Notes: generated by a model not told the origin, from the letters alone. A stretch of 64,000 nucleotides of DNA from Pseudolysinimonas_A sp039912695 (GCF_039912695.1 NZ_JBDSPJ010000023.1:62001-126000), one strand, 5' to 3'. Positions 43,199 through 51,651 are shown, numbered from the stretch's first letter. Program-made: numbers and translations.

Positions 43199-43277
43199 CG
43201 CCGGGCCGCAGTAACCCCGGGCTCCATATTTCGCCGCTTCGAGCGGCCTTGCGCCGAGAGGCGTTTCTGCGGCCTGG
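43199..43277 (+). ncRNA. Candidate structured small RNA
   Basis: CCGGGCCGCAG (43201-43211) and CTGCGGCCTGG (43267-43277) close an 11-bp stem with one G-U pair. Inside it are a 6-bp hairpin GCCGCT/AGCGGC (43233-43247) and a CGCC-GAGA-GGCG hairpin (43252-43263) with a GNRA-type tetraloop. This makes a compact multi-branched fold of 77 nt, with its own likely promoter. No protein fits it, and it matches none of tRNA, SRP RNA, 6S or tmRNA as I know them. The 3' end may run on to the hairpin at 43315. Confidence in a real RNA is modest since no conservation data were available. Confidence 0.38.
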
Positions 43278-43314
43278 TACTTCTCCCCCCCATCCCTGTC
43301 CCGCCATTAAGCGG

Positions 43315-43355
43315 CGAAGCGACCGAATCCCAGGAGACAGGACTCGGTCGCTTCG
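43315..43355. terminator. Bidirectional hairpin terminator
   Basis: CGAAGCGACCGA (43315-43326) pairs perfectly over 12 bp with TCGGTCGCTTCG (43344-43355). The hairpin lies between the end of the fasciclin gene (minus) and the plus-strand genes and could serve both. Confidence 0.65.
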
Positions 43356-43370
43356 ATCAACCGTGGAAAG

Positions 43371-44003
43371 TTACGGCATCAAAACGCTGTCGATCAGGTA
43401 GACGGTCGCGTTGGCGGTGTGAACGCCACCGCAGATCACGTTGGCGTCGTTGACCTTGATGTTGTTGCCACTCCCCGTGACCGTGAGGGTCGCGCCGTTG
43501 ACCGTGGTCAGCATGCCGTCGAGGTCAGCCGGAAGGATCTGGCCGGCAACAACGTGGTAGGTCAGGATGCTCGAGAGCAGCGCTGCGTTCTCGGGCAGCT
43601 TGAGGGCTTCGACGGTCGCCGGGTCGAGCTTGGCGAAAGCGTCATCCACCGGAGCGAAGACCGTGAACTCGGAACCGTTCAGCGTGTCGACGAGGTTCAC
43701 GTCGGGGTTCAACTTGCCCGAAACTGCGGCCACCAGGGTCGTCAGCAGCGGGTTGTTAGAGGCCGCGACAGCCACCGGGTCCTGCGACATGCCGACGATT
43801 GAGCCGCCGCCATCCGGAACCGCGGCAGCGTAGGCCGCGCAGCCCGAGCCGACCAGGTCGTTGAACGCCGGGTCCATGGCTTCCGCGCTGGGCGACGAAC
43901 CCATGGTCGGGTCAGCGGTGGTGGCCGCCGGGCTACAAGCCGCGAGACCGATGCCGAGCATCGCGAACACGGCGACTCCGGCGATACGAGTTGTGATGCG
44001 CAT
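43371..44003 (-). CDS. Fasciclin-domain surface lipoprotein (Mpt83-like)
   Basis: The 210-residue protein has a lipoprotein signal with lipobox LAAC and a single fasciclin (FAS1) domain: NPLLTTLVAAV, the H1 motif FTVFAPVDDAFAKL, and the YH motif LTYHVVAGQI. It resembles mycobacterial MPT83/MPT70, which are surface proteins controlled by SigK. The upstream CCATCC-N16-CGAAAC agrees with that. ATG 44003 is chosen as GAAGGG lies 9 nt before it; an ATG at 44012 is too close. Role: adhesion or surface structure in the family, not proven here. Confidence 0.88.
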   Translation of the reverse strand: MRITTRIAGVAVFAMLGIGLAACSPAATTADPTMGSSPSAEAMDPAFNDLVGSGCAAYAAAVPDGGGSIVGMSQDPVAVAASNNPLLTTLVAAVSGKLNPDVNLVDTLNGSEFTVFAPVDDAFAKLDPATVEALKLPENAALLSSILTYHVVAGQILPADLDGMLTTVNGATLTVTGSGNNIKVNDANVICGGVHTANATVYLIDSVLMP

Positions 44004-44077
44004 GTGGATCATCCCTTCGGTGTGAAGGGGGCCCAGATCCCCCGGCGTCCGCCCCATTGACGTTCGCTTCGAGGGAT

Positions 44078-44105
44078 GTTTCGGAGCCCCTCGGCCGAGG
44101 GATGG
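44078..44105 (-). promoter_or_regulatory. SigK-type promoter of fasciclin gene
   Basis: On the minus strand CCATCC (44100-44105), a 16-nt spacer and CGAAAC (44078-44083) closely match the mycobacterial SigK pattern CCATCC-N16/17-CGAATA. The transcript would have a leader of about 70 nt. The -35 element overlaps the ribosome-binding region of divergent dipZ. Confidence 0.6.
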
Positions 44106-44109
44106 GTCG

Positions 44110-45891
44110 GTGGCGAAGAAAATCCGCAGACCCGTCGAAAGGCTCTCCGGTTCCGAACACCGGGTCATGTCACTCACCTTGATCCTCATCGGGCTGCTCG
44201 GCGGACTCGTCACGGGCATCTCGCCGTGCATCCTCCCGGTGCTCCCCGTCATCTTCCTGTCCGGTGGCGCCGCGAGCTCGCGGATGTCAGAGGACGGCGA
44301 AACCAAGAAGCCGTCACGCTGGCGACCGTTCCTGGTTATCGCGGGGCTCGCCCTCAGTTTCAGCGTGGTGACCCTCATCGGGTCGCTGCTGCTCGCTCTC
44401 ATCGGGCTGCCTCAGGATGTGCTGCGCTGGTCGGGCATCGTGGTGCTGAGCCTCATCGGGATCGGCCTGATCGTGCCGCAGTTCCAGCACCTCCTCGAAA
44501 AGCCGTTCTCGAAGATTCCGCAGAAGTACGTCAGCCCCGACCGCAACGGATTCTTGCTGGGAGCCGCACTCGGGCTGGTCTTCGTCCCGTGCGCGGGCCC
44601 CGTGCTTGCGGCCATCACCGTCGCGGGTTCGACCGGACGGATCGGGCTCGACACCGTCGTGCTCACGGCATCCTTCGCGATCGGTACGTCGGTTCCGCTG
44701 TTGATCTTCGCGCTCGCCGGCCGTGGCGTCGCCGAACGGATCAAGGCGTTCCGCAAGCGTCAGGGACTCATTCGCGTCGTCGGTGGGGTCACCATGCTCG
44801 CCCTGGCGGTCGGGCTGGTCTTCAACCTGCCGGCCCTCCTGCAGCGTCTGATCCCGGATTACACCGGCGGCATCCAGCAGACCCTCGCGGAATCGGATGA
44901 GGTGCAGCAGGCTCTCGACCTCGGCGGGCTGGTGAACGACCAAAATAAAGACCTCGACCTCTGCACCCAGGGCGCCACCGAGCTCGAGAGCTGTGGAACC
45001 GCTCCCGACCTCACCGGCATCACGGCCTGGCTGAACACCCCCGACGGTCAGGCGATCGATCTGGCCGACCTCCACGGGAAGGTCGTGTTGATCGACTTCT
45101 GGACCTACGCCTGCATCAACTGCCAGCGGTCCCTGCCTCACGTCACGGCCTGGGATCAGGCGTACCGCGATGCCGGGCTGCAGGTCATCGGCATCCACGC
45201 GCCCGAGTACGCCTTCGAGAAGGAGCAGCGCAACGTCGAGCAGGCGATCCAGGACTTAGGGATCGACTACCCCGTCGCGATGGACAACTCGCTCTCGACC
45301 TGGACCAACTACCGCAACCGGTACTGGCCCGCGAGCTACCTGATCGACGCCAACGGGGTGGTGCGTCACATCCATCTGGGTGAGGGCGGCTACGGCACCA
45401 CGGAAGCGCTCATCCGGCAGTTGCTTCAGGATGCCGACCCGGGCCTTACGTTGCCCGCGTTGACCTCCGTCGAGGACGATACTCCCGTCGCCGGCTCCAC
45501 CACTCCGGAGACCTACCTGAGTGCCGGCAAAGTCGTGAACTACGGCGGCGAGGGGGCGTACGGCTCCGGCGACCAGAAGTTCAGCTACCCGGCCGACCAG
45601 GCCCGAGACACCTTCGCCCTGACAGGCGACTGGACCGTCGACTTTCAGGGAGCCACCCCAACCGGAGGCTCGGCGAAAGTGAGGCTCGAGTACACGGCCA
45701 CCCAGGAGGTGCGCGCGGTACTCGGCGGATCGGGGACGGTGATCGCCACCGTCGACGGCACACGCGTCGAGATCGCGGTCAACGGCTCACCGAACTCCTA
45801 CGAGGTGCTGAAACTCACCGGAGCGAAACAGGGTGAGATCGAACTCACAGTGCTGGCCGGAGTCACCGTGTACTCGTTCACGTTCGGATGA
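44110..45891 (+). CDS. dipZ: DipZ: CcdA/DsbD membrane domain fused to thioredoxin and C-terminal beta domain
   Basis: The 593-residue protein has a CcdA-type membrane domain (six helices, about 20-270) with the redox Cys pair in GISPCILP (C40) and VFVPCAGP. An external thioredoxin domain with CINC (C335, C338) and a C-terminal beta-sandwich domain of about 150 residues follow. It should carry reducing power across the membrane to secreted proteins. In mycobacteria dipZ lies beside mpt83/mpt70 as part of the SigK regulon, as here. GTG 44110 has GAGGG 8 nt ahead; ATG 44167 (MSLTLILIG) is an alternative giving 574 residues. Confidence 0.88.
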   Translation: MAKKIRRPVERLSGSEHRVMSLTLILIGLLGGLVTGISPCILPVLPVIFLSGGAASSRMSEDGETKKPSRWRPFLVIAGLALSFSVVTLIGSLLLALIGLPQDVLRWSGIVVLSLIGIGLIVPQFQHLLEKPFSKIPQKYVSPDRNGFLLGAALGLVFVPCAGPVLAAITVAGSTGRIGLDTVVLTASFAIGTSVPLLIFALAGRGVAERIKAFRKRQGLIRVVGGVTMLALAVGLVFNLPALLQRLIPDYTGGIQQTLAESDEVQQALDLGGLVNDQNKDLDLCTQGATELESCGTAPDLTGITAWLNTPDGQAIDLADLHGKVVLIDFWTYACINCQRSLPHVTAWDQAYRDAGLQVIGIHAPEYAFEKEQRNVEQAIQDLGIDYPVAMDNSLSTWTNYRNRYWPASYLIDANGVVRHIHLGEGGYGTTEALIRQLLQDADPGLTLPALTSVEDDTPVAGSTTPETYLSAGKVVNYGGEGAYGSGDQKFSYPADQARDTFALTGDWTVDFQGATPTGGSAKVRLEYTATQEVRAVLGGSGTVIATVDGTRVEIAVNGSPNSYEVLKLTGAKQGEIELTVLAGVTVYSFTFG

Positions 45892-45911
45892 TCTCGACTT
45901 CTCTCGACAAC

Positions 45912-45967
45912 TTCGGCGCCCCTCCCCATCCACGGGCCTCCAATCCAAAAGGGGGAGGGGCGCCGAA
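45912..45967 (+). terminator. 16-bp hairpin terminator of dipZ
   Basis: TTCGGCGCCCCTCCCC (45912-45927) pairs perfectly with GGGGAGGGGCGCCGAA (45952-45967) across a 24-nt loop. It starts 20 nt after the dipZ stop and separates it from sigK. Confidence 0.7.
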
Positions 45968-45999
45968 CTCTCTACAGACCGGGATGCGGTGGGCCTAGG

Positions 46000-46029
46000 C
46001 CATCCCAGACATCGCGTCCCGGTCGACAA
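46000..46029 (+). promoter_or_regulatory. Possible SigK-type promoter of sigK, within a dyad
   Basis: CCATCC (46000-46005) and CGACAA (46024-46029) resemble SigK elements but with an 18-nt spacer, longer than usual. The -35 lies in a dyad formed by GGGATG (45981-45986) and CATCCC (46001-46006) around the palindrome GGCCTAGGCC. Autoregulation is possible but unproven. Confidence 0.35.
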
Positions 46030-46069
46030 ACTTTCCCCGCGACTCGCCCACCAGAAAGGAGCGGACGCC

Positions 46070-46732
46070 ATGAGTTCAGTCGTCATCTCGCTCTCCGACG
46101 CAGGGGGCGAACGTCGTCGCCTCCGGGCAGAAGCTCGCCGCGATGCGAGACTGACGATCGTGCCGCCGGCCACCGAATCCACACAGGAGCTCTCGATCGA
46201 GAACCTGTTGATGGAGGTCGCCGCCGGTGATCGCACCGCCTTCGCCGAGGTCTACGACCGAATTTCGAATCGGGTGATGGGTCTCGTCACCCGCCTGCTG
46301 CGCGATCGCGCCCAGTCGGAAGAGGTCACTCAGGAGATCTTCTTGGAGATTTGGCAGTCCGCGGGCAAATTCGATCTGACCCGGGGGAGCGGCATCTCGT
46401 GGGTACTCACGATCGCCCACCGCCGAGCGGTCGACCGCATCCGGGCATCGCAGAAGAGCCACGAGCGTGACCTGAAGATCGGCATTCGCGACATGGAGCG
46501 CGACTTCGACTCGGTCTCAGAGTTGGTCGAGATCCGCATCGAAAACGAACGTGTCAAACGCTCGATGAGTCGCCTCACAGCGCTGCAGCGCGAAGCGGTG
46601 ATCCTCGCGTACTACGGCGGATATTCGCACAACGAAATGGCTTCGATCCTCGGCATCCCGCTGGGGACTGTGAAAACCCGACTGCGCGACGGCATGATCC
46701 GGCTGCGTGACGAACTGGGGGTGAACTCATGA
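46070..46732 (+). CDS. sigK: ECF sigma factor SigK
   Basis: The 220-residue ECF sigma factor has region 2 (AFAEVYDRISNRVMGLV, EEVTQEIFLEIWQSAGKFD) and region 4 (SRLTALQREAVILAYYGGY, IPLGTVKTRLRDG). Its immediate partner downstream is a RskA-type anti-sigma factor, and fasciclin and DipZ genes are next door, which together point to SigK. ATG 46070 follows AAAGGAG by 8 nt. It would direct RNA polymerase to CCATCC/CGAAAC promoters when RskA releases it. Confidence 0.92.
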   Translation: MSSVVISLSDAGGERRRLRAEARRDARLTIVPPATESTQELSIENLLMEVAAGDRTAFAEVYDRISNRVMGLVTRLLRDRAQSEEVTQEIFLEIWQSAGKFDLTRGSGISWVLTIAHRRAVDRIRASQKSHERDLKIGIRDMERDFDSVSELVEIRIENERVKRSMSRLTALQREAVILAYYGGYSHNEMASILGIPLGTVKTRLRDGMIRLRDELGVNS

Positions 46733-47439
46733 CTGAGACCCGTGACGATGTCACGACGCGAGCTGCGTCGTACGCTGCCGGTGCTCTGACGGCTGCGGAA
46801 CGCCGCGAGGTAGAAGCCGACCTGCGTCGGTCGCCGCGTCTCGCCGCCGAGGTGCGCGAGTTCGGGGAGACCGCGGCGATGCTCGGACTCGCCACCGAGC
46901 AGGTCGCTCCGCCGACCTCGCTGCGCGACTCCATCCTCGGCGCCGTGAACGAGCTCCCGCAGACCTCCAACATCGTGCGCGGGCCATGGTTTGCACGTCC
47001 CGCTGCCGCGCTCATCGGGGCTGCCGCGGCGGTTGTGCTGGTGGTCGGGGGTGGCGTGGCCGCTCTGACGTTCAGCCCGCACGAGGCATCGGGCGTCGAC
47101 CGGATCGTCGCCGCTGCTGATTCAGAACGGGCGAGCGCTGACGTCGACGGCGGAGGCACCGTGACGCTCGTGTGGTCGGATTCGCTCGAGCGAGCAGCCA
47201 TCCTGGTCTCGCACCTCAGCAGCCTGCCGTCGGACCGCACCTACCAGATGTGGTTCATCAACTCGCAGGGCGAAGCCGCCTCGGCGGGTACCTTCGCGGC
47301 CAGCGGAAGTGACGTGCAGTCGATCGTGCTCGCCGGCAACCTGGCGCGCGGAGACTCAGTGGGCATCACGGTCGAGCCGTCCGGTGGATCGGCTGCGCCG
47401 AGCACCACGCCGATCGTCGTCATCCCGACCGAAGCCTGA
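46729..47439 (+). CDS. rskA: Anti-sigma-K factor RskA
   Basis: The 236-residue protein has an N-terminal anti-sigma domain (about 1-75; AGALTAAERREVEADLRRS), one membrane helix at about 88-108 and an extracellular RskA domain with TVTLVWSDSLERAAILVS and YQMWFINSQGEAASAG. It holds SigK at the membrane and releases it after proteolysis in the known systems. It overlaps sigK by 4 nt, ensuring stoichiometric expression. Its stop lies 7 nt from the convergent pstB stop. Confidence 0.92.
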   Translation: MTETRDDVTTRAASYAAGALTAAERREVEADLRRSPRLAAEVREFGETAAMLGLATEQVAPPTSLRDSILGAVNELPQTSNIVRGPWFARPAAALIGAAAAVVLVVGGGVAALTFSPHEASGVDRIVAAADSERASADVDGGGTVTLVWSDSLERAAILVSHLSSLPSDRTYQMWFINSQGEAASAGTFAASGSDVQSIVLAGNLARGDSVGITVEPSGGSAAPSTTPIVVIPTEA

Positions 47440-47446
47440 GGCGGAC

Positions 47447-48226
47447 CTACCCGAATTTGCCCGAGACGTAGTCTTCGGTCGCCTGAACGCTGGGCTTGCT
47501 GAAGATCGTTGAGGTGTCGTCGTACTCGATGAGCTTGCCCGGCTTTCCGGAACCGGCGATATTGAAGAACGCGGTGCGGTCGCTCACCCGGGAGGCCTGC
47601 TGCATGTTGTGGGTCACGATCACGATCGTGTAGTCCTGTTTGAGCTCCTCGATGAGGTCCTCGATCGCGAGCGTTGAGATCGGGTCGAGGGCCGAGCACG
47701 GCTCGTCCATCAGCACGACATCGGGGGAGACCGCGATCGCCCGGGCGATGCAGAGGCGCTGTTGCTGGCCGCCCGAAAGGCTGGATCCGGGTCGGTCGAG
47801 ACGGTCTTTGACCTCGTTCCAGAGGTTCGCGCGCTGCAGCGACTTCTCGACCAGATCGTCGCCTTCCGCCTTCGGCATCCGGCGGGCATTGAGTTTCACG
47901 CCGGCGAGCACGTTGTCGCGAATGGACATCGTCGGAAACGGGTTCGGTCGCTGGAACACCATGCCCACTTGGCGGCGCACCATGACGGGGTCGACGCCGG
48001 GCCCGTACAGGTTGTTGCCGTCGATAAGCACCTCACCCTCCACGTGCGCGCCGGGGATCACTTCGTGCATCCGATTCAGGGTGCGCAGAAAGGTGGACTT
48101 GCCACATCCCGACGGTCCGATGAGAGCCGTCACCGTGCGCGGTTCGATTGTGATGTTGACGCCTTCGACGGCGAGGAAATCGCTGTAGTAGACGTTGAGG
48201 TTGCTGACCTCGATGCGCTTGGACAC
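47447..48226 (-). CDS. pstB: Phosphate ABC transporter ATP-binding protein
   Basis: The 259-residue ATPase drives the high-affinity phosphate importer. Walker A is GPSGCGKSTFLRTLNRM, signature LSGGQQQRLCIARA, Walker B VVLMDEPCSALD, and VTHNMQQASRVSD holds the switch His. PstB-specific features include the RVMHEVIP-like stretch (NRMHEVIPGAHVEG). Last gene of pstSCAB; GTG start with AGAAAGG ahead. Confidence 0.96.
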   Translation of the reverse strand: MSKRIEVSNLNVYYSDFLAVEGVNITIEPRTVTALIGPSGCGKSTFLRTLNRMHEVIPGAHVEGEVLIDGNNLYGPGVDPVMVRRQVGMVFQRPNPFPTMSIRDNVLAGVKLNARRMPKAEGDDLVEKSLQRANLWNEVKDRLDRPGSSLSGGQQQRLCIARAIAVSPDVVLMDEPCSALDPISTLAIEDLIEELKQDYTIVIVTHNMQQASRVSDRTAFFNIAGSGKPGKLIEYDDTSTIFSKPSVQATEDYVSGKFG

Positions 48227-48253
48227 GTGGAGCCTTTCTAATTTCGCCGCAGG

Positions 48254-49369
48254 TTACCGGCGCGCTTTGGGGGCGAAGAGCCGGGAGACGATTCGAGCGA
48301 CGAGGTTGAGGACGATCACCAGGATGACGAGCAGCAGTGCGGAACCCCAGGCCTCGAGCAGCGATGCCGCCGGGTCTTGCGAGTTCGGGAACTGGTAGCC
48401 CGTGTAGGCCAGCACAGCCAATGTTTGCATCGCCCCGTTGAGTGGGTCCGTGTTGAGCCCGCCGGCGATGCCCGCGGCGATGTAGATCGGTGCTGTCTCA
48501 CCGATGACTCGGGCGATCGCGAGCACCATGCCGGTCACCAGACCGGCGACCGCGGTGCGCAGCACCACATGGATGATCGTGCGCCACTTGGGGACTCCGA
48601 GCGCGTACGACGCTTCGCGCAGCTCGTCGGGGACGAGGCGGATCATCTCTTCTGAGGCGCGCACGACGATCGGAATCATCAGCACGCACAGTGCAATCGC
48701 CGCGGAGAAGCCGCTATACGCCTCGCGGGGGCCGCGAATCAGCGCAAACAGCGAGAACGCGAACAGCCCGGCAACAATCGACGGGATGCCGGTCATCACA
48801 TCCACGAGGAAGGTCACGATTCGGCGCACCGGGTTGGTGGGCAGCGTGTATTCGGTGAGCCAGACGGCCGTGAGCAGGCCGATCGGGATCGAGATCAGGG
48901 CCGCGATACCCGTCGTCTCGAGGGTTCCAACGATCGCCTGAAGGGCGCCGGGGAAGACCTTCACCTCGAGGGAGTTCACGTCGAATTCGGATCGAGAGAC
49001 GCCGAAGATGAAGTCGGGAGTGATCTGGGCGATGCCGTGCGAGATGACCGTCCAGAGCGTCGAGACCAGCGGGATCATCGCGAGCAGGAACGCCGCAGTC
49101 ACGAGCCCGCGGATCACCCGGTCGGTTGCCTTGCGCCGGCCTTCGGCAACGGCCGAGAGTGCCCCGATGACGACGAGGTAGGTGATCGCCGAGACGATCA
49201 GCCAGCCGGGGATGCTGAAGCCGATCAACATGAAGATGACGCCCACCGCGATCGTCACGGCGATGAGAGTCCACAGTTCGCTGAACGGAGGCAACTGTCC
49301 GACCACAAGGGCCGACGGGGTGCGGGTCGACGGCGTGCGGTTCGAGGGAGTTCGGGTCGAGGTGCTCAC
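48254..49369 (-). CDS. pstA: Phosphate ABC transporter permease PstA
   Basis: The 371-residue permease is longer than typical (about 280-300), due to a disordered Ser/Thr/Arg-rich N terminus of about 25 residues and two additional helices. The binding-protein-dependent EAA loop is present as SYALGVPKWRTIIHVVLRTA. The membrane part begins at about 28. It works as a pair with PstC. It overlaps pstC by 4 nt. Confidence 0.94.
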   Translation of the reverse strand: MSTSTRTPSNRTPSTRTPSALVVGQLPPFSELWTLIAVTIAVGVIFMLIGFSIPGWLIVSAITYLVVIGALSAVAEGRRKATDRVIRGLVTAAFLLAMIPLVSTLWTVISHGIAQITPDFIFGVSRSEFDVNSLEVKVFPGALQAIVGTLETTGIAALISIPIGLLTAVWLTEYTLPTNPVRRIVTFLVDVMTGIPSIVAGLFAFSLFALIRGPREAYSGFSAAIALCVLMIPIVVRASEEMIRLVPDELREASYALGVPKWRTIIHVVLRTAVAGLVTGMVLAIARVIGETAPIYIAAGIAGGLNTDPLNGAMQTLAVLAYTGYQFPNSQDPAASLLEAWGSALLLVILVIVLNLVARIVSRLFAPKARR

Positions 49370-50466
49370 GCTTTCGTGACCTTCCTGGTCCGCCGCTTGG
49401 CGCCGGGCGCGGTGCGGGCGACGACGATGCGCGCAATGAAGTTCACGGCGAACGAGATCACGAACAACATCAGGCCAGTGGCGATGAGCGCCGATTGCTG
49501 GAGGCTGTTCGATCCGGAGAACTGCAGCGCGATGTTGCCCGCGATCGTTGCCGGGTTCTCGCCGTCGGTGATGAGCTTGAACGAGTAGACCAGGTGCGGT
49601 GACACGATGATCGCGATGGCCATCGTCTCGCCCAAGGCGCGACCGAGACCGAGCAGGGTGGCGCTGACGATGCCACTGCGCGCGTAGGGGAGCACCGCCA
49701 TCCGGATCATCTCCCAGCGCGTCGCGCCGAGAGCAAATGCCGCCTCTTCATGAAGGCTCGGAGTCTGCAGGAAGATCTCGCGGCTGATCGAGGTGATGAT
49801 CGGCAGGATCATCACGGCGAGCACCACCGCGCCAGCGAGAATTGTCGACCCGGTGGCCGAAATCGGACTCTCGCCATTGGCGTTCGTCGTCCCTTGGAAG
49901 AACGGAAGCCAGCCGAGGGTCTGGTTGAGGAAGCCGTTGAGCGGCTTGAAGAAGTCGCGGATGACGAACACCCCCCACAGGCCGAACACGATTGACGGCA
50001 CTGCTGCGAGGAGATCGATCAGGTAGCCCAGGGTGCCGGCGAGTCGCCGCGGGGCGTAGTGCGAAATAAAGAGCGCGATTCCGATCGCGACCGGAGCGCC
50101 CATCAGAAGCGCGAGAAACGCCGACCACAGAGTGCCAAAGACGAGGGGGCCGACATACGACCAGAAGCTGGTCTGGCCGGCGGTGTTGCCCGACGTGCGG
50201 TCCTGGAGCGGGTTGCTGGCGTCCCAGTTGGCCGTGATGGCGGGCCAGGCTTTGATGATCAGGAAGATTGCGACGCCGGCGAGCATCACCATGATGAGCC
50301 ACGCGGCGCTCGTGCTCAGGCCCAGGAAGACGCGATCTCCGGCTTTCGACACGCCTCCCGCAGGGGTGGGGCCCCCCGAGTTCCGGGGGGCCCCACTCTT
50401 TACCGGTTTGACCGGCCGAGCCGCAGGGGAGGACGCGCGAGCGTCAACCGTTGAGTTGTCGGTCAC
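49366..50466 (-). CDS. pstC: Phosphate ABC transporter permease PstC
   Basis: The 366-residue permease has an extended N terminus rich in Ala/Pro/Lys (about 1-45), then six to seven helices with the EAA-type loop AAFALGATRWEMIRMAVLPYARSG. The start is GTG 50466 with AAGGAG ahead on the minus strand. It forms the membrane channel with PstA and lies 72 nt downstream of pstS; that gap may lower its expression compared with pstS. Confidence 0.95.
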   Translation of the reverse strand: MTDNSTVDARASSPAARPVKPVKSGAPRNSGGPTPAGGVSKAGDRVFLGLSTSAAWLIMVMLAGVAIFLIIKAWPAITANWDASNPLQDRTSGNTAGQTSFWSYVGPLVFGTLWSAFLALLMGAPVAIGIALFISHYAPRRLAGTLGYLIDLLAAVPSIVFGLWGVFVIRDFFKPLNGFLNQTLGWLPFFQGTTNANGESPISATGSTILAGAVVLAVMILPIITSISREIFLQTPSLHEEAAFALGATRWEMIRMAVLPYARSGIVSATLLGLGRALGETMAIAIIVSPHLVYSFKLITDGENPATIAGNIALQFSGSNSLQQSALIATGLMLFVISFAVNFIARIVVARTAPGAKRRTRKVTKA

Positions 50467-50538
50467 GACTCTCCTTGCCCTGTCCCTGCGGCTCTTGCAC
50501 GATGTTCAGTATTCCGGTTACTGCGAACTACGGAAGGG

Positions 50539-51651
50539 TTACTTGACGTCCGCGAGCGACGCCGTGATCTGCGCGAGGATCGACTCGGGCAGCGGGGCGG
50601 CGCCAGCGTTCTTTGCGGCGACCTGCTGGCCAGTGGTGCTCGCGATGAACCCGAGGTAGGCCTTCGTGAGCTCGGCCTGGGCCGGGTTCGCGAAAGTCTT
50701 GCAAATGATCGCGTACGAGAGCAGCGGCACCGGGTAGTCGGTTGCAGCGAGCTTCGAGTAGTCGAACGAGATCGAGAGGTCACCGGCAACACCGTTGCTC
50801 TTGACGGTTCCGATGTTCGCGAGCGTGCTCGAGACGGCTTCCGGCGTGTAAGCGACACCGTTGACGTTCGCTACGGTGAGCGCCTTACCGTTGGAGTCCT
50901 TCGCGGCGCTGTGGTCGACGTAGCCGATCGCACCGGCGGTCGTGCCGATGGTTCCGGCAACTGCCGAGCCACCCTTCTGAGCCGAAACACCGGCCGTGAT
51001 CGGCCAGGTTCCGCCAGCCGGGTAAGGCCATTCGGTGCCGGCCGTGCCCACGAGGAACTTCGTGAAGTTGGTCGCGGTGCCTGAGCTGTCGGAGCGCACG
51101 ACCGTGGTGATCGGGCCGGACGGAAGCGCCTTGCCACCGTTGTCGGCGGCGATCGCCGGGTCGCTCCAGTCGGTGATCTTCAGGTTGAAGATCTTCGCGA
51201 TCGTGGCCGACGACAGGTTGAGGTCGGTCACGCCGGAGACGTTGTACGCGATTGACACACCGTCAAGGTAGATCGGCAGGTCGATGGCACCATCGGCGCC
51301 ACAGGTCGTTGCGGCAGACGTCGTCTCGTCGGCCGAGAGCGGAGCGTCCGAGCCAGCGAAGTCGTACTCGCCCGCAAGGAACTTGGTACGGCCGCCGCCG
51401 GAGCCCTGCGACTTGTCGTACTCGAACGTCAGGGTTGCGCCGAGGCCCTTGAAGGCGGCCGTCCAGGCCGACTCCGCGTTGCCCTGCGCGCTGGATCCAC
51501 CGGCGCTGAGCGTGCCGGAGATCGAGCTGTAGTCCATCGGAGCCGAGGTGGGGGCGGGGGTCGTTCCGCCGCCAGCGGTCGAACATCCGGCGAGCGCCAT
51601 TGCGCCCACGATTGCGATGGCAGCGATGCTGCCAGTACGCGTGATCTTCAC
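50539..51651 (-). CDS. pstS: Phosphate-binding lipoprotein PstS
   Basis: The 370-residue lipoprotein (lipobox LAGC, C23) captures phosphate outside the cell. GGSSAQGNAESAW, FAGSDAPLS and RSDSSGTATNFTKFL are the phosphate-binding loops of PstS. Start is a GTG at 51651, with AAGGGA about 10 nt upstream on the minus strand lying in a small TTCCC/GGGAA hairpin. A PHO-box-like element and TACCGT -10 (51717-51722) precede it. Confidence 0.96.
   Translation of the reverse strand: MKITRTGSIAAIAIVGAMALAGCSTAGGGTTPAPTSAPMDYSSISGTLSAGGSSAQGNAESAWTAAFKGLGATLTFEYDKSQGSGGGRTKFLAGEYDFAGSDAPLSADETTSAATTCGADGAIDLPIYLDGVSIAYNVSGVTDLNLSSATIAKIFNLKITDWSDPAIAADNGGKALPSGPITTVVRSDSSGTATNFTKFLVGTAGTEWPYPAGGTWPITAGVSAQKGGSAVAGTIGTTAGAIGYVDHSAAKDSNGKALTVANVNGVAYTPEAVSSTLANIGTVKSNGVAGDLSISFDYSKLAATDYPVPLLSYAIICKTFANPAQAELTKAYLGFIASTTGQQVAAKNAGAAPLPESILAQITASLADVK

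Noticed and set aside
43201..43277. tRNA or SRP RNA identity of the structured segment
   Set aside because: No anticodon arm or 7-nt T-loop fits and the SRP GGAAGCAG-type tip is absent.
43281..43291. 6C-type RNA because of the run of seven C
   Set aside because: The 6C RNA needs two hairpins with C-rich loops; here the C run is in a single-stranded stretch.
45926..45931. CCATCC in the dipZ terminator loop as a SigK -35
   Set aside because: No CGAAAC-like -10 follows at 16-18 nt.
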